DNA of 64,000 nucleotides from Streptomyces sp. S.PNR 29 (GCF_030386795.1 NZ_JANUQM010000013.1:124001-188000); one strand, 5' to 3'. Counted from the stretch's first letter, positions 51,533 to 61,394 are shown. Notes: generated by a model from the letters alone, not told the origin. Program-made: numbers and translations.

Positions 51533-53182
51533 TCAGTCCGGGATGCGGTCGATCCCGTAGGCGCGGAGAGCCGCCGCGGTGGCGGCCTGCACGTCCCGTT
51601 GATCGAACGCCTCCGCCAACGCTAGAGCATCTGCCCGGGAGAGCGAGTCCGGGGCAGGAACCCGGATACGCCTTAGATACTGCGCCTGGAACCGCAACGT
51701 TCCCCCACGCATGCGCACCGCGTATGCCTCCACGAAGGCCTGAGCAACCCGCGAGAGCAGAAGACCACCGAGGACCTTTATGTCCCATGAATCCGAAACC
51801 ACGTAGTACAGATTATGGTGAGGGTAATAGCCGCCTTCATCCAGTACTGGATGAATGGTCGTCTTCATGTCCGGTAGCAGAAGTTTTGGGCGATTGGTGA
51901 GCTTGGGGTCGACCTTGTCGATAGTTTTGTACCAGTGGTTCGGCTTCTGCTTGGCGACGTATCGGCCCTTCAATGCCGCTTGATGCGCCTCGAAGTACCG
52001 CTTCAACTTCGGGTAGCCGTCGAGGTCGACGAGATCGCCCGAACTTCCCCAGGGATTCACTAGGTATGTGCCATGCCACTGAAAACGGCCACTCTTCGCG
52101 TCTTTGACCATGGCCATGGGGAGCAGTCGGTCGTGCTCCACAACCGAAGGATCCGTCGTGACGAAAACAGCGTCCGCACCCGTGGCTACACCGATGCCGA
52201 CGCGTGTGGCCGTTTCCTCAAGAGTGGGAAACCGGTCGTTGAGGTATTCCAGCATGGCAAGTCGCGAGGGGCTGCCGACAGGCCATGACTCGTCAGCCGA
52301 GAACCAGTGCGGCAGTCGAGCCACCTGAAAAGCATCGTTGCTCTCCTCCGGTGAACCCTCCGTGTGGACCCAGGAGAGAAGTTCCTGTGCTTGTTGTGCG
52401 CCGAATCGAGCGGTCGTGTCGGCGGCGACCACGGATCCCTGTGGTTCGTTGCAGAGGACAGTGATGGCCGGGTAAGCCGACACCTGAGATTCGAAGGCGT
52501 CCACGTCGTGCATGATCACCACCGCTCTCATGCTGTAGCGGTCGGCAACCATTTTCCGGAGCTCCCGGCCGTACTGGTTACGCATCCACCGGTCGGCGCA
52601 GATGAACCCGAGTACTCCGCCGTGCGGCAGTGACTTCAATGCCTTCTCGAAGAACCCGATGTAGATGTCGGAGCGCCCCACCATCGTTCGCTGGTTCTTC
52701 CGATACACGCGCATGCGCTGGTCCGGTACGTCTTCCAGACGAATATACGGAGGGTTTCCCACCACGAAGTCGCTCTGGTGGTCGGGTTCCAGGAGGTAGT
52801 CACCGCACTTGATCCACTTACGGACCAGCTTCTCGACCTGAGCCCTGTCCCATCCGTCCGCGGTGAGCAGGTCGACTACGGATGTGCGGCTTTCCCGCAC
52901 GTTCCGCTCAAGGAGATCGAATGCCCGGATGGCCTGTTCCGGAAGATCCTTGCCGTGCTTGCGGCAAGCCGCACTGAGGCGCTCAGCGATGCTCAGCAGA
53001 AAGGCTCCGGTGCCGCAGGCAGGATCCGTGATCGTCCATTGCGTGAGATCGCGGTCCGCAGTGTACTCCACCAGATCGAGGATCATGTCGACAACCCACC
53101 GGCGGGTGTAGACCTCGCCGTTCTCGACAGCTTCCTGCGAGATGGGCTCTACTGCGGAGTTCGGTGGCACGGGATGGGACAC
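51533..53182 (-). CDS. N6-adenine DNA methyltransferase of the PaeR7I/XhoI-type system
   Basis: A 549-aa gamma-type N6-adenine methyltransferase. SAM motif in ITDPACGTGAFLLSIAERL (about 50), catalytic NPPY in FVVGNPPYIRLEDV (about 140), and a C-terminal target-recognition region. Length and order match M.PaeR7I and Eco57I-like enzymes. It should protect the restriction site, probably CTCGAG; a copy of that sequence lies at 44395-44400. GTG 53182, weak ribosome site. Confidence 0.9.
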   Translation of the reverse strand: MSHPVPPNSAVEPISQEAVENGEVYTRRWVVDMILDLVEYTADRDLTQWTITDPACGTGAFLLSIAERLSAACRKHGKDLPEQAIRAFDLLERNVRESRTSVVDLLTADGWDRAQVEKLVRKWIKCGDYLLEPDHQSDFVVGNPPYIRLEDVPDQRMRVYRKNQRTMVGRSDIYIGFFEKALKSLPHGGVLGFICADRWMRNQYGRELRKMVADRYSMRAVVIMHDVDAFESQVSAYPAITVLCNEPQGSVVAADTTARFGAQQAQELLSWVHTEGSPEESNDAFQVARLPHWFSADESWPVGSPSRLAMLEYLNDRFPTLEETATRVGIGVATGADAVFVTTDPSVVEHDRLLPMAMVKDAKSGRFQWHGTYLVNPWGSSGDLVDLDGYPKLKRYFEAHQAALKGRYVAKQKPNHWYKTIDKVDPKLTNRPKLLLPDMKTTIHPVLDEGGYYPHHNLYYVVSDSWDIKVLGGLLLSRVAQAFVEAYAVRMRGGTLRFQAQYLRRIRVPAPDSLSRADALALAEAFDQRDVQAATAAALRAYGIDRIPD

Positions 53183-53316
53183 GGGGTGAGCGTAGCCCTA
53201 CGGGGGAGGGCGGGTGGCTCGGACCCGGAGCTACCGGGTGACGGTTCTTGATCCGCTTGCGCTCTTGCAGTGGGGGGCCGGGAACGCCGGTTCCCGGTTT
53301 CCTGGGAGGGGCTCAA

Positions 53317-54258
53317 GTGCTTTTCAGACGTGCCGTGCTGGCCGTGGGGATCGTTGTCGCCGCTGGTCTGCCGATGGCCGGGACCGCAGCGGCGGAGCAG
53401 GGAACAACGGCCGGCCGGATCACTGCCACTGACCATGCCTCCGGTACTCCCGCTCTGGTCTCGCTCGACCCCGTGAGCGGCAACGTCATCGAGACCTTCG
53501 CGCAGAACGCCGAGGACGGCGTCCTCTCCCCGAAGGGCTCCTCCGTGGCGTACATCCAGCGTGACGACACCTGCATTCCCCAGACCGAAGGCTGCATGTA
53601 CGCCCGGCACCTCGTGGTCGCCGGCGCCGACGGAAGCAACCCGCATGTTCTGGTGCGCGGGATCGGCTCCGAGACCAACGGGGCCCCGTACGTCGGGCAC
53701 CCCGACTGGTCCCCGGACGGCAAGCGGATCGTCTACGACAGCCCGCGCGGTATGGAGTGGATCAACACCGACGGCACCGGACAGGAGGTCCTCACGACGA
53801 CCGGTGGCGCGGGCACCTTCTCGCCCGACGGCCGAAGCATCGCCTTCGTGAGGACCACCACGTACGAGACGGCCGACGGCTGGGAGTACGGCAGGGACGT
53901 CTGGGTCATGGACACCGCCACCCGGCAGGTGCGCCAGGTCAGCACCGCTCGCAACGCGCTGTCCTCCCCCGTCGACTGGTCCCCCGACGGGCGGCGCATC
54001 GTCTTCGTCACCGAGAACGGCCTGAGCGTCGTCGATGTGGCGACCGGCGCCGTCACTCAGCTGCAGAGCAGCTGGACGACCCCGCTCAGCAATATCCAGG
54101 GCCCGGTCTTCTCGCCCGATGGCGCTCGCATCGCCTTTTCCGCCACGGACGACTTCGACTACACCCACAGCACCTACGTCGTCGACGCCGCCGACGGACA
54201 GAACCTCCGGGTCCTCACGGCCCAGGGGGTGACCCCCTCGGACTGGCTGAAGAAGTAG
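53317..54258 (+). CDS. Secreted TolB-like (PD40/WD40-like) beta-propeller protein
   Basis: A 313-aa protein. Signal peptide FRRAVLAVGIVVAAGLPMAG then TAAAEQ. At least four PD40 blades: WSPDGKRIVYDS, FSPDGRSIAFV, WSPDGRRIVFV, FSPDGARIAFS. Likely extracellular binding role. GGGAGGGG precedes GTG 53317. Divergent from the methylase gene, which suggests separate units. Confidence 0.88.
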   Translation: MLFRRAVLAVGIVVAAGLPMAGTAAAEQGTTAGRITATDHASGTPALVSLDPVSGNVIETFAQNAEDGVLSPKGSSVAYIQRDDTCIPQTEGCMYARHLVVAGADGSNPHVLVRGIGSETNGAPYVGHPDWSPDGKRIVYDSPRGMEWINTDGTGQEVLTTTGGAGTFSPDGRSIAFVRTTTYETADGWEYGRDVWVMDTATRQVRQVSTARNALSSPVDWSPDGRRIVFVTENGLSVVDVATGAVTQLQSSWTTPLSNIQGPVFSPDGARIAFSATDDFDYTHSTYVVDAADGQNLRVLTAQGVTPSDWLKK

Positions 54259-54279
54259 CCGACGCGCGGAGCGTCCAGC

Positions 54280-54307
54280 GAGGACCCCGGAGCGATCCGG
54301 GGTCCTC
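54280..54307. terminator. Hairpin terminator after the PD40 gene
   Basis: A 12-bp stem (54280-54291 with 54296-54307), loop GCGA, 21 bp past the stop. Confidence 0.85.
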
Positions 54308-54424
54308 CTCCGGCGGCAGAGCGGTCTTCGGAAGCGCGGGGCCGCCGAAGAATTCCCCCGTTTGCCGCAATCCGTCACTCGAATGCCACGCATCTGCATC
54401 ACTGCCTCCCTTGTTGGTTGAGGT

Positions 54425-54679
54425 ATGAGTTCAGTGACGTCCTCCACTGCGCCATGGCGCTCTTCAGCCGGCGTGGATTCCTTCCCTGACGCCCGTGTGC
54501 TCTCGAAGGGAGGGTGGACCTTCACTCCGCGGTCCCGCTCCGGTCCAGAGGCGAGCGCGTTCCTGTGTTATCGCGGTAATCGCATTGAATTGCTGTACAC
54601 ATCCTCGGTCTTCGAGGGCTTCCTGGTGCAGATGAGTGAGATCCAGGACGAGTTCGACCGCCTGTGGCCCCATGTCTGA
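54425..54679 (+). CDS. Small conserved protein, 84 aa
   Basis: Polar N-terminus (SSVTSSTAPWRSSAGVDSFP) then FLCYRGNRIELLYTSSVFEG and FLVQMSEIQDEFDRLWPHV. Overlaps the next gene by eight bases, so the two are coupled. Function unknown. GAGGT precedes ATG 54425 closely. Confidence 0.6.
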   Translation: MSSVTSSTAPWRSSAGVDSFPDARVLSKGGWTFTPRSRSGPEASAFLCYRGNRIELLYTSSVFEGFLVQMSEIQDEFDRLWPHV

Positions 54680-55457
54680 CACATATCGCGGCTATGGGAT
54701 GGGGAACACCTACTTCGAGCCGGGCACCGCGACATGGCCCTACGCCGACTCCGAGCACCCGTACTCCTCGGCATCATGGGATCCGGCGGAAGAACTGGCC
54801 TATCTGCTGAGAAGCCAGGCGGCCGGGGAGGGGCCCGCATATCTCGCGGCGGACTCGGGGCAGAGCGAGCCCGCCGAGGAGCTGTCCGCCGCCGAGCGTC
54901 TCTCCGGGCTGGCGGACATCACCGAAGAGCTGCCACGCGTGCGTACCGTGCCCGGACACCGCCGGGTGCCCGTGCGGAAGCCCGCGCTGAGTGCGCTGCA
55001 GAGGGTCAGTTACTTCATCGTCGCGGTCGCCGCCGTCATCGTCTCGATGGTCAGCGTGCTGGGAGGGGTGATCACTTACGACCCGCTCCGGAGTCCCCCC
55101 GGCGCCCGCGCCGCCTACGGTGTGGACTGTCTGTGGCCGATGCTGGTCTACGGCCCCTGGATGGTGGCGTCGCTGTCCATTCTGCGTGCCGCTCTGCACC
55201 GGCGCCGTGCGGCACACTCCTGGTTCGTCGTGCTGTTCTTCTCCGGCGTCGCCATGCTGCTGTGCATCGCGCAGGCGCCGAAGTCCATCACCGGGGTGGC
55301 CACCGCGGCGCTTCCCGCGCTAGCGGCCCTCGCCTGCTTCCAGCAACTCGTCCGTCAGATCACTCTCACCCGTCCTCCGCGCAGAAGCGTCCGCCGGCGC
55401 CGTGCGTCCGCGCCGCCCGCGGCGGTCCGTCTTCCCCAGCAGAAGACCAGCACCTGA
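54672..55457 (+). CDS. DUF2637 membrane protein
   Basis: A 261-aa protein. Acidic N-terminus (1-105), then four helices: YFIVAVAAVIVSMVSVLGGV, LWPMLVYGPWMVASLSILRA, WFVVLFFSGVAMLLCIAQ and TGVATAALPALAALACF, and a very basic tail PPRRSVRRRRASA. The DUF2637 family is shared with the AICE spread-like protein at 18398, but this one is chromosomal. Coupled to the 84-aa gene. Confidence 0.82.
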   Translation: MSDTYRGYGMGNTYFEPGTATWPYADSEHPYSSASWDPAEELAYLLRSQAAGEGPAYLAADSGQSEPAEELSAAERLSGLADITEELPRVRTVPGHRRVPVRKPALSALQRVSYFIVAVAAVIVSMVSVLGGVITYDPLRSPPGARAAYGVDCLWPMLVYGPWMVASLSILRAALHRRRAAHSWFVVLFFSGVAMLLCIAQAPKSITGVATAALPALAALACFQQLVRQITLTRPPRRSVRRRRASAPPAAVRLPQQKTST

Positions 55458-55460
55458 GCG

Positions 55461-55937
55461 TCAGTCCGCCCGGCAGTGCTCCTCCAGGTACCCCGCCGCC
55501 AGCCTGCCCGCGCGGGTGAACCAGTCGTTCAGGACCGCGACCTCCTCGGGGGAGTAGTCGGCGAACAGCTCGGCCAGGCGGGCGTAGTACGGCGCGTAGA
55601 CGGCCTGGACGCGGGCCACCGCCGCCGGTTCGGCCGCCACCCGGACCCGGCGGCGGTCCGTCGGGTCGGGTCGGCGGGCGATGTAGCCGGCGGCTTCGAG
55701 GCGGTTGAGGATGCCGGTCACCGCGCCCGTCGTGACATGGGCGCGGGCTGCCAGGTCGCCGGCGGTGAGCAGGTTCTCGCCCGCCTCCATGACGAAGGCG
55801 AAGCAGGTGAGGTCGGTGACGTTCAGGCCCACCTGCTGGGCGATCTCCTGCTGGCCGACCAGGTGGGTGGCGATGAGGCGGTCCATCGCCGACAACGCCT
55901 GCTCCGGCGTGGCGGCCGGACGCGGCTTGGCTCGCAT
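55461..55937 (-). CDS. MarR family transcriptional regulator
   Basis: A 158-aa winged-HTH protein. Recognition region AARAHVTTGAVTGILNRLEA and wing RPDPTDRRRVRVA. Start ATG 55937 after AAGGAA. Probably regulates the divergent HGxxPAAW gene and itself from the 90-bp gap, which contains A+T-rich near-palindromic sequence around 55968-55985. Confidence 0.9.
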   Translation of the reverse strand: MRAKPRPAATPEQALSAMDRLIATHLVGQQEIAQQVGLNVTDLTCFAFVMEAGENLLTAGDLAARAHVTTGAVTGILNRLEAAGYIARRPDPTDRRRVRVAAEPAAVARVQAVYAPYYARLAELFADYSPEEVAVLNDWFTRAGRLAAGYLEEHCRAD

Positions 55938-56027
55938 TCGCCGGTTCCTTAGATCGTGAGAGGTTTCCTCGGCTAATTTCTTACCTCATAAGCGAGTTGT
56001 TCGAGGGAGTCACGAGGAGGCACCCAC

Positions 56028-56417
56028 ATGAGCGCACATCAGTACGACCACGGGCACACGGTCGCGGGATGGGTCGGTACCGCGATCGCGAGCGTCGGGT
56101 CCGTCGTGGTCGGGCTGGGGGTCGTCGCGCCGTCGGGCGTGCTGGTCGCGGGTGGGCTCGGGATCTGCGGCGTGGGCCTCCTCGTCACCTGGGCGCTGCA
56201 CCTCGCCGGGTGGGGCAAGGGGCCGGGGCTGCGGCCCCGGGAGGAGTGGGGGATGCGGGCGCGGGATCTGGGCGCGCGGGCCGGGCACGCCGAGTGCCTC
56301 GGGTGCCGGCTCGCGGGGCGTGGCGCTCGGCGCACGGCCGGGGTCTCCCTGACGATGCCCGCGCAGGCGACCGGGCCGGCCGGAGAGCCGGAGCGGGCCG
56401 CTGCCGCCGCCGACTGA
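56028..56417 (+). CDS. HGxxPAAW family membrane protein
   Basis: A 129-aa protein. YDHGHTVAGWVGT at the N-terminus is the family hallmark (His-Gly...Ala-x-Trp). Two helices (TAIASVGSVVVGLGVVAPSG, VAGGLGICGVGLLVTWALHL) follow, then a polar tail. GAGGAGG seven bases before ATG 56028. Function unknown; small Streptomyces envelope protein. Confidence 0.85.
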   Translation: MSAHQYDHGHTVAGWVGTAIASVGSVVVGLGVVAPSGVLVAGGLGICGVGLLVTWALHLAGWGKGPGLRPREEWGMRARDLGARAGHAECLGCRLAGRGARRTAGVSLTMPAQATGPAGEPERAAAAAD

Positions 56418-56505
56418 CGGCGTCGGCCTTGACCTGCCGCGCGGCGGCCCCGGCTGAGCTGTGCCGATCGCCCTTTGTCAGTGGCGCCCCCTACGCTCGG
56501 CAGCG

Positions 56506-57381
56506 ATGGCACAGGTGTGGAAGTGCGTGGGGCTGCGGTGGTCGGTCGACGGTCCCGCGCTGGCGTGGGACGGCGGGCGGCGCAGCGCGCTGACCTGGGG
56601 AAAGCGGGTGGCCTTCGGGATCGCGGAAGGGGGCGTGCGGACGTGTGCGGGGGCGCGTGGGCACGGGTGTCCGGTGCGGGCTGCCGTGCCGGGGCGGAGT
56701 ACGGGGGCGCGGTGCGAGGAGTGTGCGCGGCTGGACCGGGCGCACTCCGTGGCCGCCGACACGATCGCCGACGATCCGCGGCCGTACCGCGTATATCTGG
56801 CGTGGTTCGGGCCGGGCATGCTCAAGGTCGGGATCACGGCGCTGGAGCGGGGTCCGGCGCGGCTGCTTGAGCAGGGGGCCGTCTGCTTCAGCTGGCTCGG
56901 CGCCGGGCCGCTGATGGCAGCGCGGCGCACCGAGGAGCTGCTGCGTGCCGCGCTCCGGGTGCCCGACCGGATTCCGTACGCCGAGAAGCGGGCGGTGCGG
57001 TCCGCGCTGCCGGGGACGGAGGCGGAGCGGGCGGCAGAGATCGCGGAGGTGCATGCGCGGGCGGTGGCGCTGGGCGGCTGGCCGGAGTCGCTGCGGCGTG
57101 AGCCCTTCCAACCGGTCGACCACGTCGGCGTGTTCGGGCTCGCGGGCCTCGTGCCGGCCGACGGGGAGGTGAGTGAGCTCGTCGCGGGCCGTGTGGTCAG
57201 TGGCGAGCTGGTCGCGGCCGCCGGTCCCGATCTGCATCTGGCCACCGGGGGCGGGGAGGTCGTCGTTCTCGACACGCGGTTGATGACCGGGTGGGAGCTG
57301 GTGCCCGCCGGACGCGACGAGCTCGACGTGCCGGTACGGAAGTTCGGCGAACCGGCCGGGACACAGGGCGGGCTGTGGTGA
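56506..57381 (+). CDS. DUF2797 family protein
   Basis: A 291-aa protein. Seen: KCVGLRWSVDGPALAWDGGR, the CPVRAAVPGRSTGARCEECA zinc-type cluster and YRVYLAWFGPGMLKVGITAL, all typical of DUF2797, plus CxxC. Function unknown. ATG 56506 is taken from the conserved start; no good ribosome site. Confidence 0.85.
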   Translation: MAQVWKCVGLRWSVDGPALAWDGGRRSALTWGKRVAFGIAEGGVRTCAGARGHGCPVRAAVPGRSTGARCEECARLDRAHSVAADTIADDPRPYRVYLAWFGPGMLKVGITALERGPARLLEQGAVCFSWLGAGPLMAARRTEELLRAALRVPDRIPYAEKRAVRSALPGTEAERAAEIAEVHARAVALGGWPESLRREPFQPVDHVGVFGLAGLVPADGEVSELVAGRVVSGELVAAAGPDLHLATGGGEVVVLDTRLMTGWELVPAGRDELDVPVRKFGEPAGTQGGLW

Positions 57382-57397
57382 CACCCGTACCGACCTC

Positions 57398-57430
57398 GAC
57401 CGGTCCCTGACCGGTCCCTGACCGGTCCCT
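57398..57430. repeat. Three tandem 11-bp repeats (GACCGGTCCCT)
   Basis: Exact copies at 57398, 57409 and 57420, with degenerate copies to about 57470. The reverse-complement unit GGGACCGGTCA differs by one base from copy 4 at 38153. It sits 120 bp before the response-regulator start. Confidence 0.88.
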
Positions 57431-57555
57431 TACCGGGCTGATCGGTCGCTTACCGGTCGGTCCCAGGTGTGCCCTGAGAGACACCTGTGTGTTTCTCAGA
57501 GTATTCACAGGTTCCCGAAAGGGCGCTCTCAGACCCCCCCGACATCGTGTTCATC

Positions 57556-58296
57556 ATGACCACGACCTCGCCCCAGGGGCGCACCGAACTGCTGAGGCCG
57601 GACGGGAGCCCCGTCCGGGTGCTTGTGGTGGACGACGAGCTGTCGATCACCGAACTGCTGTCCATGGCCCTGCGCTACGAGGGCTGGCAGATCCGCAGCG
57701 CGGGTGACGGGACCGGCGCGATCCAGAGCGCGCGCGAGTTCCGGCCCGACGCCGTCGTACTGGACATGATGCTGCCCGACATGGACGGCCTGACCGTCCT
57801 CGGACGGCTGCGCCGCGAGCTGCCCGACGTGCCGGTGCTGTTCCTGACCGCCAAGGACGCGGTCGAGGACCGGATCGCCGGGCTGACCGCGGGCGGCGAC
57901 GACTACGTCACCAAGCCGTTCAGCCTGGAGGAGGTCGTCGCGCGGCTGCGCGGACTGATCCGCCGCTCCGGTGCCGCCGACCGCCGCTCCGACTCCATGC
58001 TGATCGTCGGCGATCTCACCCTCGACGAGGACAGCCACGAGGTCACCCGGGCCGGGGAGTCGATCCACCTGACGGCCACCGAGTTCGAGCTGCTGCGCTT
58101 CCTCATGCGCAATCCCCGGCGCGTGCTCAGCAAGGCGCAGATCCTGGACCGGGTGTGGTCGTACGACTTCGGCGGACAGGCCAACGTCGTCGAGCTGTAC
58201 ATCTCCTACCTGCGGCGGAAGATCGACGCCGGGCGCGAGCCGATGATCCACACCCGCCGTGGCGCCGGTTACCTGATCAAGCCCGCGGCGTCATGA
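57556..58296 (+). CDS. OmpR/PhoB-type response regulator
   Basis: A 246-aa protein. Receiver domain with VLVVDDELSITELLSMALRY, phospho-Asp in VVLDMMLPD and Lys in YVTKPFSLEE. C-terminal winged HTH (LTATEFELLRFLMRNPRRVL, VVELYISYLRRKID). Its stop overlaps the sensor kinase start (ATGA), so they are coupled. Likely controls the surface glycosyltransferase genes downstream or its own operon. Confidence 0.95.
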   Translation: MTTTSPQGRTELLRPDGSPVRVLVVDDELSITELLSMALRYEGWQIRSAGDGTGAIQSAREFRPDAVVLDMMLPDMDGLTVLGRLRRELPDVPVLFLTAKDAVEDRIAGLTAGGDDYVTKPFSLEEVVARLRGLIRRSGAADRRSDSMLIVGDLTLDEDSHEVTRAGESIHLTATEFELLRFLMRNPRRVLSKAQILDRVWSYDFGGQANVVELYISYLRRKIDAGREPMIHTRRGAGYLIKPAAS

Positions 58297-59888
58297 GCGG
58301 ACGACGACGGCCGCGTACGCAGAAGACGCGAGCGGGCAAGCCGCGCACCCTGCGGACGCGGCTCGTCGTCGCGTCCGTGGTGCTGATCGCCGTGGTGTGC
58401 TCGGTGATCGGCACGGTGACGACGCTGGCGCTGCGGTCGCATCTGTACGACCAGCTGGACGGCAAGCTGGACGAGGTGGCGATGCGGGCCTCGGGGCCCC
58501 CGGACAAGCCCGGCAAGGCCGGGAACGGCGTGCAGTTCCAGCCGAAGGACATCGACCTCGCCGAGTTCGTCACCAGGGGGCCGCAGCCGAGCGGGGGGAC
58601 GATCGCCGCCAAGGTGGAGAACGGCAAGATCACCGAGTCCCGGCGCGGCGTGAAGCAGGACGACCTGGACATGCGCGCTGTGGCGCTCGGCTCCGCCCAG
58701 CTCGCCGCGCTCTCCACCGTGCCGCAGGTCGACGGGGCCCGTCGGACCGTCGACATCCCCGGCCTCGGCGAGTACCGCGTCGAGTTCAAGACGGGCCCCA
58801 ACGGCAGCTTCTACGTCGCCGTACCGACCTCGGACGTCACCAACACCATCAACACCCTGATCCTGGTCGAGGTCAGCGTCACCGCCGCGGGCCTCGGCGC
58901 CGCCGTCATCGCCGGTTACGTGCTGGTCGGCGTGGCCACCCGTCCCCTGCGCCGCGTCGCCGCCACCGCCACCCGGGTCTCCGAACTCCCCCTGCACACC
59001 GGCGAGGTGAACCTCAGCGAGCGCGTGCCCGAGTCCGAGACCGACCCGCACACCGAGGTCGGCCAGGTCGGCGCCGCGCTCAACCGGATGCTGGACCATG
59101 TGCACGGGGCGCTGCACGCACGGCAGCAGAGCGAGATGCGGGTACGGCAGTTCGTCGCCGACGCCAGCCATGAGCTCAGGACCCCCCTCGCCTCCATCCG
59201 CGGGTACGCCGAGCTGACCAGACGCGGACGCGAACAGGTCGGTCCCGACACCCGGCACGCACTCGGCCGGATCGAGTCCGAGGCCGGCCGGATGACCCTC
59301 CTCGTCGAGGACCTGCTGCTGCTCGCGCGTCTCGACGCCGGGCGGCCGCTGCAGTTCGAGCAGACCGACCTCGTACCGCTCGTCGTGGACACCGTCAGCG
59401 ACGCCCGCGCGGCCGGCATGGACCACAACTGGCGGCTCGACCTGCCCGACGAACCGGCGCTGGTGTCGGCGGACGCGGCACGGCTGCAACAGGTCCTGGT
59501 GAACCTGCTGGGCAACGCCCGCAACCACACCCCGCCCGGCACGACGGTCACCGCACGCGTCCAGCGGCGCGGACCGTGGCTGTGCGTGGACGTCGAGGAC
59601 AACGGCCAGGGCATCCCGCCCGACCTGCTCCCGCACGTCTTCGAGCGGTTCGCGCGGGGCGACTCCGCACGTTCCCGGTCGACCGGCTCGACCGGTCTTG
59701 GCCTGGCCATCGTGCAGGCCGTGGCGGCCGCGCACGGCGGTGCCGTGACCGTCGACAGCGTGCCCGGTCGTACGGTCTTCACCGTGCACCTGCCCGCGCT
59801 CGCGCCGCAGCCGGCCCCCGACATGAGCTGGCATGCGCACTCACAGGCACAGCACAGCGCCACCACACGGGTGCAACAGGGCGCCTGA
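58293..59888 (+). CDS. Sensor histidine kinase of the two-component system
   Basis: A 531-aa protein. First membrane helix (VVASVVLIAVVCSVIGTVTT), extracellular domain (about 60-195), second helix (LILVEVSVTAAGLGAAVIAG), HAMP, phospho-His in ADASHELRTPLASIRGY, N-box NLLGNARNHTPPGTT, G1 VEDNGQGIPPDLL and G2 STGLGLAIVQAVAAAH. Complete and probably active. Its end overlaps the ribosome site of the glycosyltransferase gene, making one operon. Confidence 0.95.
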   Translation: MSGRRRPRTQKTRAGKPRTLRTRLVVASVVLIAVVCSVIGTVTTLALRSHLYDQLDGKLDEVAMRASGPPDKPGKAGNGVQFQPKDIDLAEFVTRGPQPSGGTIAAKVENGKITESRRGVKQDDLDMRAVALGSAQLAALSTVPQVDGARRTVDIPGLGEYRVEFKTGPNGSFYVAVPTSDVTNTINTLILVEVSVTAAGLGAAVIAGYVLVGVATRPLRRVAATATRVSELPLHTGEVNLSERVPESETDPHTEVGQVGAALNRMLDHVHGALHARQQSEMRVRQFVADASHELRTPLASIRGYAELTRRGREQVGPDTRHALGRIESEAGRMTLLVEDLLLLARLDAGRPLQFEQTDLVPLVVDTVSDARAAGMDHNWRLDLPDEPALVSADAARLQQVLVNLLGNARNHTPPGTTVTARVQRRGPWLCVDVEDNGQGIPPDLLPHVFERFARGDSARSRSTGSTGLGLAIVQAVAAAHGGAVTVDSVPGRTVFTVHLPALAPQPAPDMSWHAHSQAQHSATTRVQQGA

Positions 59889-59902
59889 GGAGAGTCGGTT
59901 CC

Positions 59903-61394
59903 ATGCGAACCGACTCTTCTCCCGGCACCCTGCCGGCGCGGGAGCACCTCCCGGCCGCAGGAGCCGGTACGCCTGTCCTGGACGTAGTGATCCCCGTCTA
60001 CAACGAGGAGAAGGACCTCCAGCCGTGCGTCCGCAGACTGCACGAGCACCTCGCCCGCACGTTCCCGTACGCGTTCCGCATCACGATCGCGGACAACGCG
60101 TCCACGGACACCACCCCGCAGGTGGCCGCGCGGCTGGAAGCGGAGATCGCGGAGGTCCGGTCCTTCCGGCTGGAGCAGAAGGGCCGCGGCCGGGCGCTGC
60201 GGACCGTCTGGTCCGCCTCCAACGCCCCGGTCCTCGCCTACATGGACGTGGACCTGTCCACCGACCTCAACGCCCTGCTCCCGCTGGTCGCCCCGCTGAT
60301 CTCCGGCCACTCGGACCTCGCGATCGGCTCCCGGCTCGCCCGTAGCTCGCGGGTGGTGCGCGGCGCCAAGCGGGAGTTCATCAGCCGCTCCTACAACCTC
60401 ATCCTGCGCGGCTCGCTCCAGGCCCGCTTCTCGGACGCCCAGTGCGGCTTCAAGGCCATCCGCCGGGACGTGGCGCAGGTGCTGCTGCCCCTCATCGAGG
60501 ACACCGGCTGGTTCTTCGACACCGAGATGCTGGTGCTCGCCGAACGCGCGGGACTCCGTATCCACGAAGTCCCCGTCGACTGGGTCGACGACCCGGACTC
60601 CACCGTGCACATCGTGAAGACGGCGACCGACGACCTGAAGGGCGTGTGGCGGGTGGGCAGGGCCCTTGCCACCGGGGCGCTGCCGCTGGACCGGCTCGCC
60701 CGGCCGTTCGGCGACGACCCGCGGGACCGCGAGATCAAGGACGTACCGGGGGGCCTGGCCCGCCAGCTCGTCGGCTTCCTCGTGGTCGGCGGTCTGTCCA
60801 CCCTCTTCTACCTGGCGCTGTACAGCCTCTTCCGGCAGTTCGGCGGCTCGCAGCTCGCCAACGCGCTCGCCCTGCTGGTCTCGGCGATCGCCAACACGGC
60901 GGCCAACCGGCGGCTGACGTTCGGGGTGCGCGGCCGGAGCGGCGCCGTGCGGCACCAGGCGCAGGGCCTGGTCGTCTTCGGCATCGGACTGGCCCTCACC
61001 AGCGGTTCGCTCGCCGCCCTGAACGCGGCGACCTCCGACCCCGCGCACTCCACCGAGCTGGCGGTGCTCATCGCCGCCAACCTCGCCGCCACGGTGCTGC
61101 GCTTCCTGCTCTTCCGGGCGTGGGTGTTCCCCGACCGGCGCGACGGCCACGAGGAGCCGACGGCCGGGGCCGCGTACCCCCCGTCCTCGCCCACCTGCTC
61201 CACGCAGCCCGTCTCCTACGGTCCGCTGCCGCAGCGCCCGACGGCCCACCCGTACGCCACGGGGCCCCAGAGCCCGTACCGGACGACCCAGTTCCGCGCC
61301 GGTGCCGCCGCGGACCGCACCACCTGGGGGGGACGCCACCGTGCAGTTGCAGCCGGTGCGCCCGACCGACACCGACCCGAGGAACTCCCGATGA
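59903..61394 (+). CDS. Glycosyltransferase family 2 / GtrA fusion protein, frame altered by a G7 tract
   Basis: GT2 domain with LDVVIPVYNEEKDLQPCV, metal motif YMDVDLSTDL and DAQCGFKAIRRD. Then GtrA-type helices (LVGFLVVGGLSTLFYLALYS, NALALLVSAIANTAANRRLT). This pairs a polyprenyl-phosphate glycosyltransferase with a flippase. After TTWG a run of seven G (61326-61332) puts the frame into the next gene without a stop. Removing one G restores DATVQLQPVRPTDTDPRNSR and a TGA at 61392-61394 that overlaps the next ATG. GAGGAGAG precedes ATG 59903. Confidence 0.85.

Noticed and set aside
50655..53300. Duplicate of the tRNA-Arg 3' end that would bound the R-M pair
   Set aside because: None seen by eye, so insertion by tRNA-targeted integration is not supported.
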